A DNA stretch of 20,180 nucleotides. Origin: Methanofastidiosum sp964630765 (GTDB lineage: Archaea > Methanobacteriota_B > Thermococci > Methanofastidiosales > Methanofastidiosaceae). The stretch's first letter is position 1; each line of letters opens with the position of its first letter. A program made the position numbers and the translations under genes. This document shows positions 1 to 7,410 of the stretch, in pieces. The notes below the pieces were generated by a model, which was not told the origin of the DNA, did no database searches, and worked only from the letters and a program-made list of their open reading frames with translations. The DNA lies in the NCBI GenBank assembly GCA_964630765.1, contig CAZVXE010000023.1:1-20180 (forward strand). The letters run 5' to 3'.

Positions 1-6
1 AAAAAA
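1..6 (-). terminator. T-run after tRNA-Leu, possible terminator
   Basis: On the minus strand the discriminator base of tRNA-Leu is followed by one C and then six T, which reach the window edge. U-rich tracts are sufficient for termination by archaeal RNA polymerase, so this could end the operon or act as a 3'-trailer processing region. The run may continue beyond the window, and related archaea often have eL18 next in line, so read-through is also possible. Confidence 0.4.
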
Positions 7-7
7 G

Positions 8-92
<85 letters not shown>

Positions 93-95
93 GCT

Positions 96-881
96 TCAAA
101 TGGTTTCAACGAGATTTTTTAAATCGTCCAATTTTGTGGACAGCATGTCCAAAGCTTTCGAAACTAGATCATTAACATTCATATTCTCATATGATTCAAC
201 AAAGAATATGAATGCGTCATTTTCATAAGATATTTTAATTACGTTTTGCTCACAGGCTTCTTCGCAAGCCCTACACATAGTGCATTCATAAATATCTTTT
301 ACTTTAATTTGATCTTTTTCTTTGTAAAGAATCTCTTTAGGGCACTTAGGAACACATTCTTCACAAAAGTCACATTTATCTAAATTAAATTCAATTTTAG
401 GAACATATTTGTATGCGGCGTTAGCTATTTGCCATTTAGCATGATCCTCTGCAGTTCCAATTCTAGCAACTGCGTCAAACTTTAATTCCTGGCCTTCCCC
501 AAGTTTAGTAATTGGTATATCTTCAAGCATTGGATAAATATCTGAATCCCCAGATACCAAATCCTTTGAGTAAACAGTACATGGCCCCGATTTTTCAAGA
601 GATAAAGTAACTGAACATTTTTCACATCCTTCTTTACATCCACATTCCTCAGGAGTTATGTAAATCTCGGATGCATTGTTTAAAGGAATTAAACCAACCC
701 TATGTGCTATTATTTCATCAAAAACTGGAGAATTATTTTTATAAAATTTAAGATAGTCAACGGCCATAGAGGGCATTTCTGAAATAAATATACGCCTCAA
801 TGCATTAACTAATGGTACAGAAACTCCTCTGACCAAAAATCTTAATTCTCTATCGTCTTTTTTGAAAATTTCTATTTCCAT
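96..881 (-). CDS. rpoD: DNA-directed RNA polymerase subunit D, with two 4Fe-4S motifs
   Basis: This 261-residue protein is the archaeal counterpart of eukaryotic Rpb3 and bacterial alpha. It pairs with subunit L to form the assembly platform of RNA polymerase. The N-terminus (VNALRRIFISEMPSMAVD, about 25-42) is the alpha-type dimerisation segment. Cysteines 80, 82, 86 and 89 (C-x-C-x3-C-x2-C) match the zinc-loop spacing known from Rpb3. An inserted ferredoxin-like domain has two complete C-x2-C-x2-C-x3-C motifs (170/173/176/180 and 200/203/206/210), which predict two 4Fe-4S clusters as in Methanosarcina subunit D. The ATG overlaps the uS11 stop codon (TAATG), and tRNA-Leu follows after three bases. 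The product call is secure; cluster occupancy is inferred from family knowledge. Confidence 0.97.
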   Translation of the reverse strand: MEIEIFKKDDRELRFLVRGVSVPLVNALRRIFISEMPSMAVDYLKFYKNNSPVFDEIIAHRVGLIPLNNASEIYITPEECGCKEGCEKCSVTLSLEKSGPCTVYSKDLVSGDSDIYPMLEDIPITKLGEGQELKFDAVARIGTAEDHAKWQIANAAYKYVPKIEFNLDKCDFCEECVPKCPKEILYKEKDQIKVKDIYECTMCRACEEACEQNVIKISYENDAFIFFVESYENMNVNDLVSKALDMLSTKLDDLKNLVETI

Positions 882-1276
882 TATACTCTTCTACCTCTCT
901 TGCCCCCTTTGGCCCTTGTACCATCATGAGGTATAGGTGTAGCATCCTCGATTTTACCAATTCTTAATCCTGCCCTAGTAAGTGCTCTAATTGTTGCTTG
1001 CGCCCCCCTTCCTGGGGTCTTTGCCTTGTTTCCTCCTGGAGCCCTAACCTTAATATGAACAGCTACTACGCCCTTCTCTATAGCCTCTTCGGCTGCCTTT
1101 GCCGCTGCTTTCATTGCAGCATAAGGGGATGATTCATCTTTTCCAGTTTTTACTATCATACCACCTGAAACTCTGCTTATAGTTTCAGCACCTGTTAAAT
1201 CGGTGATGTGAATAAGAGTATTATTATAGGAAGCGTATATATGGGCTACTCCCCATCTTCCTCCTTCTTTTGGCAT
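881..1276 (-). CDS. rps11: 30S ribosomal protein uS11
   Basis: uS11 is a small-subunit platform protein that contacts 16S rRNA near the E site. The 131 residues match the usual archaeal length. Visible hallmarks are ITDLTGAETISRVSGGM near residues 24-40, the run AAMKAAAKAAEEA, the RAPGGNKAKTPGRGAQA segment and the basic C-terminus ending HDGTRAKGGKRGRRV. The ATG overlaps the last base of the uS4 stop codon (TAATG), with a GGAGG Shine-Dalgarno site inside the uS4 coding end. It sits between uS4 and rpoD, the standard alpha-type order in archaea. Confidence 0.97.
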   Translation of the reverse strand: MPKEGGRWGVAHIYASYNNTLIHITDLTGAETISRVSGGMIVKTGKDESSPYAAMKAAAKAAEEAIEKGVVAVHIKVRAPGGNKAKTPGRGAQATIRALTRAGLRIGKIEDATPIPHDGTRAKGGKRGRRV

Positions 1277-1812
1277 TAATTACCCTCCTCAATTACTGTT
1301 TTTTTCGGAACTTCTGGATGACTTGGATCATTTAATGACGATCTAACAGCATATCCAATTGAATTCTCAATTGCTTTAGGAACTAAATAGCTTGGGATTG
1401 ATACTTTGGCACCGTTTAGCATAATGTGTTTATGAACTATAAACTGTCTTGCCTGTTTTGGTGTTTTTGCTAGTCCTTTCCTTAATACAAGTGATTGTAG
1501 TCTTCTGTCAAGAATATCTTCTAAAGACAATGTCAATACTTCTTCTAATGTTGACTCTTCTTTCAATATTCCATACTTCTGAAGCATTGTTATAAGGTCA
1601 GTAGTCTGCCTTTTTGATGCTTCGTCATGGCTAGCCAATAGTGCTCTTGCCTGCCTTCTTACATTTCTAAGAAAACTCAAAGCTTTCCATATCTCTTTTT
1701 TATTGGCAAGTCCGTATTTTTTCATCAATACGTTTTCAGAGTCAATTCTATCTTTTTGCCATGGATGTGATGGTTTATCATATTTACGTCTGATTTTTTT
1801 TGGATCTCCCAC
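1276..1812 (-). CDS. rps4: 30S ribosomal protein uS4
   Basis: uS4 is a primary 16S rRNA binder that nucleates assembly of the 30S body. The 178 residues fit the archaeal form, which is shorter than bacterial uS4. The N-terminus (MGDPKKIRRKYDKPSHPWQ) is typical of archaea, and the S4 RNA-binding fold is clear at about 107-165 (LQSLVLRKGLAKTPKQARQF, then HKHIMLNGAKVSIPSYLV). The start is GTG at 1812. Its Shine-Dalgarno site AGGTGA contains the TGA stop of uS13, so the two genes are probably translationally coupled. Confidence 0.97.
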   Translation of the reverse strand: MGDPKKIRRKYDKPSHPWQKDRIDSENVLMKKYGLANKKEIWKALSFLRNVRRQARALLASHDEASKRQTTDLITMLQKYGILKEESTLEEVLTLSLEDILDRRLQSLVLRKGLAKTPKQARQFIVHKHIMLNGAKVSIPSYLVPKAIENSIGYAVRSSLNDPSHPEVPKKTVIEEGN

Positions 1813-1817
1813 TTAAA

Positions 1818-2273
1818 TCACCTTGTAGCTTTCTTTCTCTGGACGCCTAATGAGGTTCCTTTTCTAAAAGAGGATTTTGTTCTTTGCCCCCTTACAGGAA
1901 GTCCAAGTTGGTGCCTGACACCCTTGTAACTCTTCATCTTCTTCATCCTGTTTAGATCTTCCCTCAATGACATTAATAATTTTGGCCCAACGACATGAAC
2001 ATTCTCGCCGGTCTCATAATCCTTTCTCCTATTAACAAGCCATACAGGGATACCATTATTTATAGGATTCTCAATTATCGTCTCAATTATCTTTATTTTT
2101 TCTGGTGGTATATTTCCTACCTTAGTCTTGGGAGATATACCTGCCACTTGGGCTACAGCCCTGGCCATAACTGGTCCGACACCTCTTATTTTCAATACGC
2201 CAACTTCAAAGATGTCGTTTCCCATTATGTTTGTACCTAGTACACGAACAATACCTTTTACTTCTTCATCCAT
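1818..2273 (-). CDS. rps13: 30S ribosomal protein uS13
   Basis: uS13 sits in the head of the 30S subunit and contacts the P-site tRNA and the B1 bridges to the 50S. I start it at the ATG at 2273 (MDEEVKGIVRVLG), giving 151 residues, the usual archaeal size. The longer open frame to 2315 would run into tRNA-Ser and is rejected. The helix-hairpin-helix-like part (LKIRGVGPVMARAVAQVAGI, about 28-47) and the basic tail (HQLGLPVRGQRTKSSFRKGTSLG) are diagnostic. A GGTGAT ribosome-binding site begins four bases after the 3' end of the tRNA. Confidence 0.96.
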   Translation of the reverse strand: MDEEVKGIVRVLGTNIMGNDIFEVGVLKIRGVGPVMARAVAQVAGISPKTKVGNIPPEKIKIIETIIENPINNGIPVWLVNRRKDYETGENVHVVGPKLLMSLREDLNRMKKMKSYKGVRHQLGLPVRGQRTKSSFRKGTSLGVQRKKATR

Positions 2274-2286
2274 ATAATCACCATAG

Positions 2287-2371
2287 CGCCGGGGATGGGA
2301 TTTGAACCCATGCACTCCAGAGGAGAACGGGCTTTCCAGGCCCGCGCCGTACCAAGCTCAGCAACCCCGGC
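2287..2371 (-). tRNA. tRNA-Ser (anticodon GGA)
   Basis: The minus strand folds as an 85-nt class II tRNA. The acceptor stem is GCCGGGG with CCCCGGC, with discriminator G as expected for serine. The anticodon stem is CGGGC/GCCCG, with loop CTGGAAA and anticodon GGA at 2337-2335. A long variable arm with TCTCC/GGAG complementarity precedes a T arm with ATGGG/CCCAT and loop TTCAAAT. CCA is not encoded. Its first base is also the last base of the upstream methyltransferase stop codon TAG, and the uS13 Shine-Dalgarno site follows within a few bases. AT-rich TATA-like stretches lie about 20-45 bases upstream inside the methyltransferase gene, but I cannot show an own promoter. Confidence 0.96.
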
Positions 2372-2940
2372 TATGAAGCAAATATAACATTATATCCATA
2401 TTTCTTCTTTATATTCACCTTTTCAAAGCTTTTTTCTAATCTCTCTTTTATAATATTTACGCCTTTTCGTATTACAAGTTGTAGATTTCCACCTTCATAT
2501 AAATGTTTTGGTGCTTCATCTATCATAAGCCCGACTAAGTCCATCCCCGATGATACCGGTGGATTTGTCAATATAATATTAAACTTATCAAGGTCTTCAT
2601 AAAGGTTTCCTTGACTTACCGATGCGTTTTTTATATTATTGAGCTTTATATTCCTTTTTGTGAGATAGACGGCCCTTTTATTTATGTCCCTCATATGAAC
2701 TTCCGAAACATAAGAGGATGCTACAATCCCTATTACTCCATACCCACATCCCATATCAAGTACTTTGTGACTTTTGTCCAAGTCCATTAGTTCGCATAAT
2801 GCCATAGTCCCCTTATCTACTTTCTTTGAAGAAAATACGCCTGGTGCTATGTCAAATTGATACATTTTTCCCAGTATAGTCTCTGAAATCCTTGCTATTT
2901 TCAATGGTGCTGTGACATCTTCAGAGTAATAGTGAGACAT
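2371..2940 (-). CDS. Class I SAM-dependent methyltransferase, RsmC-like (MTS family)
   Basis: The 189-residue protein has a Rossmann methyltransferase fold. The SAM-binding motif I is VLDMGCGYGVIG (60-71), an acidic residue of motif II lies in RDIN (84-87), and motif IV is NPPV (126-129), the signature of enzymes that methylate exocyclic amino groups. Upstream, APGVFSSKKVDKGT (about 32-45) resembles the PGVFS segment of bacterial RsmC, a 16S rRNA guanine-N2 methyltransferase. An RNA guanine is therefore a plausible target, but the substrate is inferred. I choose the ATG at 2940, which overlaps the Cbf5 stop codon (TAATG), over a GTG at 2949. The stop codon shares its last base with tRNA-Ser. 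Confidence 0.85.
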   Translation of the reverse strand: MSHYYSEDVTAPLKIARISETILGKMYQFDIAPGVFSSKKVDKGTMALCELMDLDKSHKVLDMGCGYGVIGIVASSYVSEVHMRDINKRAVYLTKRNIKLNNIKNASVSQGNLYEDLDKFNIILTNPPVSSGMDLVGLMIDEAPKHLYEGGNLQLVIRKGVNIIKERLEKSFEKVNIKKKYGYNVIFAS

Positions 2941-3911
2941 TAATTCCACGTCCTTGGATATGTTCCTGTTTCCATGAGTACTGTTAACGATTTTGCAACA
3001 ATGTCTTTGTCTTTTTTTAATATCTCTTCTGAATTCATTTCGGCTTCTGAAACTGCAACAGCTTCATTTTTAAGCGTCATTATAGCGACTGTATCTCCTT
3101 TTGAGATACCACTTTGTAGCTTAGATACCCCAGGAGCAGTAAGCATTGAACCTTGACATAGTGCTTCCACTGCAGTATCCTTAATCCATATCTTCTTTAA
3201 TGGCCCAAGTACACTTTCATAAGGCACTATATACTTCTTCAGGATGTCCTCGTTGTTTTCTTCTATGGAGAAAACTTTTGCATCTAGAAGATCTTGGAGT
3301 CTTATTGTAGATTCCTCCCCAAATACTCCAGTTTTAGTTCTTCTGAGTTCTTCCATGCTTGCACCACACCCCAATGAGAGCCCCATGTCATAACAAAGCT
3401 TTCTTATGTAAGTTCCAGCGTCACAGCCAACTCTCATAAGCACGTCTTTGTTTTCTATCTCAATTGGTGTTAAGTAATGAATTTTCCTAGTTCTAACCCT
3501 TCTTTTAACGGCACTTTTAACGGGTGGTTTCTGATATAGAACCCCCTCGTATTCTTTTAATACCCTCATAAGATCATTTTTTGGAACATCCTTTTGAAGA
3601 TGAAGTGTGCAAACATATTCCTTATTAGATGTCATTAAAAGTTTTACAAGTTTTGTTGCCTTCCCAAGTGTCACAGGTAATACTCCTGAAACGTTAGGAT
3701 CAAGTGTTCCTGAATGACCAGCTTTGGATATGCCAAGAATTTTCTTTACCCAAGAAGTAACCTCATGAGAGGTGGGCCCTCTAGGTTTATCTATATTGAC
3801 AATCCCCTTTTGCAAAAGTTCATTTAAATTTCGGTCTTCTGGTTTTTTCCCATACCTAGAACTTGTCTTGTCCTTTGATTTGTATAATATGTCTCCATCG
3901 GACCCGTTCAA
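2940..3911 (-). CDS. cbf5: Cbf5/TruB-type RNA pseudouridine synthase with PUA domain
   Basis: This 323-residue protein is the catalytic subunit of archaeal H/ACA RNPs, which isomerise uridine to pseudouridine in rRNA and can act as tRNA U55 synthase. The TruB domain spans about 33-220. The catalytic motif GHSGTLDPNVSGVLPV has the nucleophile at Asp71, and KPRGPTSHEV precedes it. A PUA domain covers about 240-320, with GDTVAIMTLKNEAVAV. The start is TTG at 3911, overlapping the eL14 stop by 4 nt with a GAGGGG ribosome-binding site five bases upstream. The first 30 residues are polar and not conserved as far as I can judge, so the exact start is less certain than the function. Confidence 0.95.
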   Translation of the reverse strand: MNGSDGDILYKSKDKTSSRYGKKPEDRNLNELLQKGIVNIDKPRGPTSHEVTSWVKKILGISKAGHSGTLDPNVSGVLPVTLGKATKLVKLLMTSNKEYVCTLHLQKDVPKNDLMRVLKEYEGVLYQKPPVKSAVKRRVRTRKIHYLTPIEIENKDVLMRVGCDAGTYIRKLCYDMGLSLGCGASMEELRRTKTGVFGEESTIRLQDLLDAKVFSIEENNEDILKKYIVPYESVLGPLKKIWIKDTAVEALCQGSMLTAPGVSKLQSGISKGDTVAIMTLKNEAVAVSEAEMNSEEILKKDKDIVAKSLTVLMETGTYPRTWN

Positions 3912-4162
3912 CTGTACCCCTCTACCTTGGCCTTTTGTATGGCCTCCTTAAGGGTATCGTCAGATGCGCCTTTTTCAACATTAATTTTTACGTCCCAAGG
4001 CTCAAGATGTTTTATGTTGCATCTTCTCCTCTTAACGCCTGTTAACTCCTTTGGTCCGGAAACAACAACAAAGTTTTTGTTTACGACTTCCACAATAACG
4101 CAGTTCTTATCTGCTTCTCTTCCTAAAAGTTTTGTACAAACTCTTCCTACTTCCATTGCCAT
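3908..4162 (-). CDS. rpl14e: 50S ribosomal protein eL14
   Basis: eL14 is an archaeal/eukaryal large-subunit protein with no bacterial counterpart. The 84 residues match the short archaeal form. The KOW-like beta fold is visible in EVGRVCTKLLGREADKNCVI and VVNKNFVVVSGP (about 4-38), followed by KRRRCNIKHLEPWDVKI. The ATG at 4162 follows GGAGGTGA with four bases spacing; a second ATG two codons later is less well placed. It overlaps Cbf5 by 4 nt. As far as I recall, eL14 is missing from several later-branching euryarchaeal classes, so its presence helps narrow the lineage. Confidence 0.93.
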   Translation of the reverse strand: MAMEVGRVCTKLLGREADKNCVIVEVVNKNFVVVSGPKELTGVKRRRCNIKHLEPWDVKINVEKGASDDTLKEAIQKAKVEGYS

Positions 4163-4177
4163 TAAGTCACCTCCAAT

Positions 4178-4720
4178 TTATACCCGGTCGCCCTTTGGTA
4201 CCGGTGATATGTTATTTATGGCTGCAATTATGATCTGGCTTACCCCTTCAGCATTCAGTCTGAGCGAGTTAATCACAAGATCATATGAAGCCAGATTAGA
4301 TATATCCACATTATAAATCTTTTGATATCTATTTATTTCACTTTTTTCTCTTTTTTCTGTATCTTTAAAGACCACATCATAAGCGAGATTCTCTCTTTGA
4401 GATATTCGTCTTACCCTCTCCTCAAAAGGAGCGGTAATCCATACACTCAAATCAGGGACAATCATAAATCTTGCCATTCTCCCTTCGAGGATTATATCAT
4501 CCTTATTTCCTAATTCCTTCTGTCTTCGGTCTACTTCAATGTCAATTGAGTGATCTTTCTCAGCTAATCTAGAAAAATCCCCGAGAGACATACCTCTTTC
4601 TTTGGCAAAATTCCTAAAAATATCTCCAGTGTAGATGTGCGCATATCGAAGTTCCGTTGAAACAATTTTTGCTACAGTTGTTTTCCCACTACCTGGAGGT
4701 CCTCCGATAGTCACACGCAT
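4178..4720 (-). CDS. cmk: Cytidylate (CMP) kinase, archaeal type
   Basis: The enzyme transfers a phosphate from ATP to CMP (and dCMP) in pyrimidine nucleotide salvage and rRNA turnover. The 180 residues fit the short archaeal family. The P-loop is GGPPGSGKT (6-14), followed by the NMP-binding part with YTGDIFR (about 30-36) and LEGRMARF (about 79-86). A lid-like region has RISQREN and arginine-rich spacing (about 104-130). Its ATG overlaps the last base of the eL34 stop codon (TAATG). A kinase gene between eL34 and eL14 is a known arrangement in archaeal ribosomal clusters. Confidence 0.92.
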   Translation of the reverse strand: MRVTIGGPPGSGKTTVAKIVSTELRYAHIYTGDIFRNFAKERGMSLGDFSRLAEKDHSIDIEVDRRQKELGNKDDIILEGRMARFMIVPDLSVWITAPFEERVRRISQRENLAYDVVFKDTEKREKSEINRYQKIYNVDISNLASYDLVINSLRLNAEGVSQIIIAAINNISPVPKGDRV

Positions 4721-4995
4721 TAAAGTTGTCCTCTTACATCCTTTTTAATTAGATCACTTGTACACGCAGGACAGAGAACTCCTCCAAATTTCCTCTCTGG
4801 TCTCTTTTTAGTTTTTGGTAATCTTCTCATTTCGTAAGATCTCAAACCTCGTGGCACTCCACCAAGAATAGCTCCACACTCACCGCAATGAGGTGTTCCA
4901 GTTCTCTTTTCTCTGTAATGTGTTACTACTTTTCCAGAGGGTGTTCTCACTTTTTTTCTTTTTAAAGATCTTGATCTATACATCGGTCTCGGCAT
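4720..4995 (-). CDS. rpl34e: 50S ribosomal protein eL34
   Basis: eL34 is an archaeal/eukaryal large-subunit protein. The 91 residues match the family, with the N-terminal MPRPMYRSRSLKRKKVRTP segment and the PHCGECGAILGGVPRGLR signature. Cys37 and Cys40 with Cys75 and Cys78 form a zinc ribbon (C-x2-C ... C-x2-C). The ATG follows AGGTGAG and lies 12 bases after the stop of the EMC3-like gene. The downstream kinase overlaps by one base. Like eL14, its phylogenetic distribution in archaea is patchy. Confidence 0.95.
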   Translation of the reverse strand: MPRPMYRSRSLKRKKVRTPSGKVVTHYREKRTGTPHCGECGAILGGVPRGLRSYEMRRLPKTKKRPERKFGGVLCPACTSDLIKKDVRGQL

Positions 4996-5007
4996 AATTT
5001 CTCACCT

Positions 5008-5562
5008 CTAAGCCATTCCCATTATCTTTCTAAGTATATTTGATACTACTGAACTTGTAAATATATACCATCCAAGCCAGCCTAGCCAATCACCAGTCTG
5101 TAATCCAGCTGGACTACTCCTGTGAAACAGCTGCACAAGAAGTGTATCAAAAGGTAGTTTTACAACTACAGGATCCACAATATCCGCAGCAGGAGATTGT
5201 CTAAGCCATGAAAAGAAGATAAATATCGGTATCATAGTTATGTACAGGGGTTTAAATGACATTGACATTAGTTTCTTTTGCATTTCGTCAATTCTACCTT
5301 TCCTTTTTTGAAGCTTTTTTATTCTGTTCTTATCGTTTGACTTTTGTGCATTAAGCATTTCTTTCTGGAATGCGGTAGTTTCTTCCCTCATCATTTTGAG
5401 TTCCTTTTGGTCTACAAGAAGCGCCTGAACTACTGTTAGGGTAGTTCCTATTACTATGGCTACCCCTAAGATGGCGTACATTGAACCATAGGCAAATAGC
5501 CATCCAAATGCTATGTCCAACGCCTTATATATGGGTTCTAATATGGCATCATATATACTCAT
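5008..5562 (-). CDS. EMC3/TMCO1 (DUF106) membrane protein, YidC-like insertase
   Basis: The 184-residue protein belongs to the archaeal DUF106 family, which is related to YidC/Oxa1, EMC3, GET1 and TMCO1. It probably helps insert membrane proteins. Three hydrophobic segments are visible at about 26-50, 105-121 and 160-178. Between the first and second lies a charged coiled-coil-like helix (about 52-98, rich in K, E, Q), which is the family hallmark and probably contacts the ribosome. I start at the ATG at 5562 (MSIYDAIL), six bases after the GGTG ribosome-binding site that overlaps the SecY stop; the GTG at 5571 lies inside that site. The position directly behind secY supports a joint role in co-translational insertion. 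Confidence 0.88.
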   Translation of the reverse strand: MSIYDAILEPIYKALDIAFGWLFAYGSMYAILGVAIVIGTTLTVVQALLVDQKELKMMREETTAFQKEMLNAQKSNDKNRIKKLQKRKGRIDEMQKKLMSMSFKPLYITMIPIFIFFSWLRQSPAADIVDPVVVKLPFDTLLVQLFHRSSPAGLQTGDWLGWLGWYIFTSSVVSNILRKIMGMA

Positions 5563-5571
5563 TATTTCCAC

Positions 5572-6945
5572 CTACCCTAAAAATTGCCTGAATGCAGGCA
5601 TCATTTCACCCATTTGCTCCTTTGCTAGTTCCTCGTACATTCTATAGACTATCCCGACTGTTAAAAGAATTCCTGTACCAGTACCAAGAGCGCCTGTGAA
5701 ATCAGCAAATGCTGCAAGAAGTCCAACAAATATTCCCCCCATTAAAGTAATTGGTGGGATATATCGGTCAAGAACTTTTTCCAATATCCTGATGTCCCGT
5801 CTAAATCCAGGTATTTGCATTCCTGAGCCCTGAAGTTTTTTAGCGACCTCTCTTGGCCCCATACCAGTTAAATCAATCCAAAGAACTGCAAACATAGCAC
5901 ATAGCCCGATAAATATTGGCAAATATATTAATGCCCTCAATGGTTCATTGATTAAGATTTCAATGCTTTGTGGGGGAGTCAGATAATAAATTAATCCGCT
6001 CTTTGGGCCCCCGTATTCATTAAATGTTCCAAGCCAATTGATTCCTCTGCTAGTTAAAATTCTAGCAAATAGCTGAACATTTGCAAATAATGCTGCTGCA
6101 AGAATGACTGGGATATTTGAAGCATATAAGAACTTTATTGGATATCTCCCTCTTGCTCCCCGGAACTTACCATAAGATAAAGGTATTTCTAATCTCATAC
6201 CCTCAGCATATACTACAATTGCGAATACAACTAACGTGAAGAACACTTGGGTTATATCTGGGAGAAGACCTCCTCTAATCCAAACAGGCTGCCCATCTAT
6301 AAACGACTTTATAAATGCAGGTATGGCCCCGATAAACTCATCAGGATTTATCGGTGACTTGGCAAAACTGAATGCCTCCCATAATATTCTCTGAGAAACA
6401 TTTGCGGCTATGAATAAAGAAATACCAGAACCAAATCCCCACTTTGTGACAACTTCGTCCATCATTAATACTAAAAGTCCACCTATCGCAAGTTGTACTA
6501 CCATAAATCCTATCAAAAAGGAACTCTCAGGCCTGCCAAATGCGCCCCCTAATATCCATATTGCGGCTTCAAAAAAACATAGAAAAATTGCTAGAATCTT
6601 TTGGGTACCCTGGAAAGTTGCCTTTCCTTTAGGTGTTGAAAGGTCAAATTTTATAATCTCTGACCCTGCTAGTAATTGCATTATAATTCCTGCGGTAACA
6701 ACTGGCCCTATACCTAAGGTTAGAATTGAGCCGTTTTCTCCTGCCATAATGGCCCTAAGGCCTGCAAAATAATCAATCTGGCTACCAGTTATCCCATAGA
6801 CAGGTACCTCAGCAAGTATGAAGTAGATGAATAACATCAATCCACTCCAGATGAGCCTCTTCTTTAGATTAATACGCTTTATAGGTAATGTAACCTCAGG
6901 TAAGAACCTAAATATACTTTGCTGAAATCCTTCAATGGCCGCCAT
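5572..6945 (-). CDS. secY: Preprotein translocase subunit SecY
   Basis: SecY is the channel-forming subunit of the Sec61/SecYEG translocon in the cytoplasmic membrane. The 457 residues match the archaeal size, and about ten hydrophobic segments alternate with polar loops. The N-terminal region PIKRINLKKRLIWSGLMLFI and the TM2 motif GIGPVVTAGIIMQLLAGSE are characteristic. A conserved cytoplasmic loop with GMGPREVAKKLQGSGMQIPG lies near residue 365, and the tail has YEELAKEQ. The ATG overlaps the last base of the uL15 stop codon, with its AGGTGA site within uL15. I see no adenylate kinase gene next to it, although I recall one near secY in some other archaea. Confidence 0.97.
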   Translation of the reverse strand: MAAIEGFQQSIFRFLPEVTLPIKRINLKKRLIWSGLMLFIYFILAEVPVYGITGSQIDYFAGLRAIMAGENGSILTLGIGPVVTAGIIMQLLAGSEIIKFDLSTPKGKATFQGTQKILAIFLCFFEAAIWILGGAFGRPESSFLIGFMVVQLAIGGLLVLMMDEVVTKWGFGSGISLFIAANVSQRILWEAFSFAKSPINPDEFIGAIPAFIKSFIDGQPVWIRGGLLPDITQVFFTLVVFAIVVYAEGMRLEIPLSYGKFRGARGRYPIKFLYASNIPVILAAALFANVQLFARILTSRGINWLGTFNEYGGPKSGLIYYLTPPQSIEILINEPLRALIYLPIFIGLCAMFAVLWIDLTGMGPREVAKKLQGSGMQIPGFRRDIRILEKVLDRYIPPITLMGGIFVGLLAAFADFTGALGTGTGILLTVGIVYRMYEELAKEQMGEMMPAFRQFLG

Positions 6946-7400
6946 TAATTGTCACCTGTAATTACAGCTTCTCCTCCGGCAGATAAGATTTTTTCCTCTG
7001 CCTTTTTAGAGAATTCGTTTGCTGTTATAACATAAACTCCTTTTACGTTTCCTTTTCCACATACTTTTTTAACGCCTAGTTTTGAAACATCAACGTATAT
7101 TTTTCCATCCTTCTTTTCAGCAATGTTCTTATCAATTAAAGAGTTGAGCTTTTCTTCGATAGCTCCAACATTTATGAATGATGGATCTTTTCTTAAATAA
7201 GAATCTCTAGAAAATCCATAGGCTCCGATGTGACCAGGCATTGTAATTATCGTTCTTGTCCATTTTGTTTTCTTTTTCTTACCGCTCCCAGCAAGTCCTC
7301 TTCCACCTCTATGACCTGCGCCTCTTCTTTTCTTAGAGCAGCCACCGCCACATGTTCTAAATCCTCTCATTTTTGTACTCTTCTTTTTTACTCTGATCAT
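6945..7400 (-). CDS. rpl15: 50S ribosomal protein uL15
   Basis: uL15 is a late-assembly large-subunit protein near the base of the central protuberance. The 151 residues fit archaea. The N-terminus is basic and glycine-rich, with KMRGFRTCGGGCSKKRRGAG and HRGGRGLAGSGKKKKTKW, which thread into 23S rRNA. The C-terminal globular part follows, with VDVSKLGVKKVCGKG. The ATG at 7400 lies behind AGGTG, which shares bases with the uL30 TAG stop. Confidence 0.96.
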   Translation of the reverse strand: MIRVKKKSTKMRGFRTCGGGCSKKRRGAGHRGGRGLAGSGKKKKTKWTRTIITMPGHIGAYGFSRDSYLRKDPSFINVGAIEEKLNSLIDKNIAEKKDGKIYVDVSKLGVKKVCGKGNVKGVYVITANEFSKKAEEKILSAGGEAVITGDN

Positions 7401-7410
7401 CTTAAAACAC

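Noticed and set aside
2274..2315. N-terminal extension of uS13 by 14 residues
   Set aside because: It would run into the 3' half of tRNA-Ser; the ATG at 2273 has a good ribosome-binding site and gives the family length.
3927..4316. Plus-strand 129-codon frame opposite eL14 and cmk
   Set aside because: It lies over two well-supported minus-strand genes, has no recognisable motif and is explained by antisense open-frame bias.
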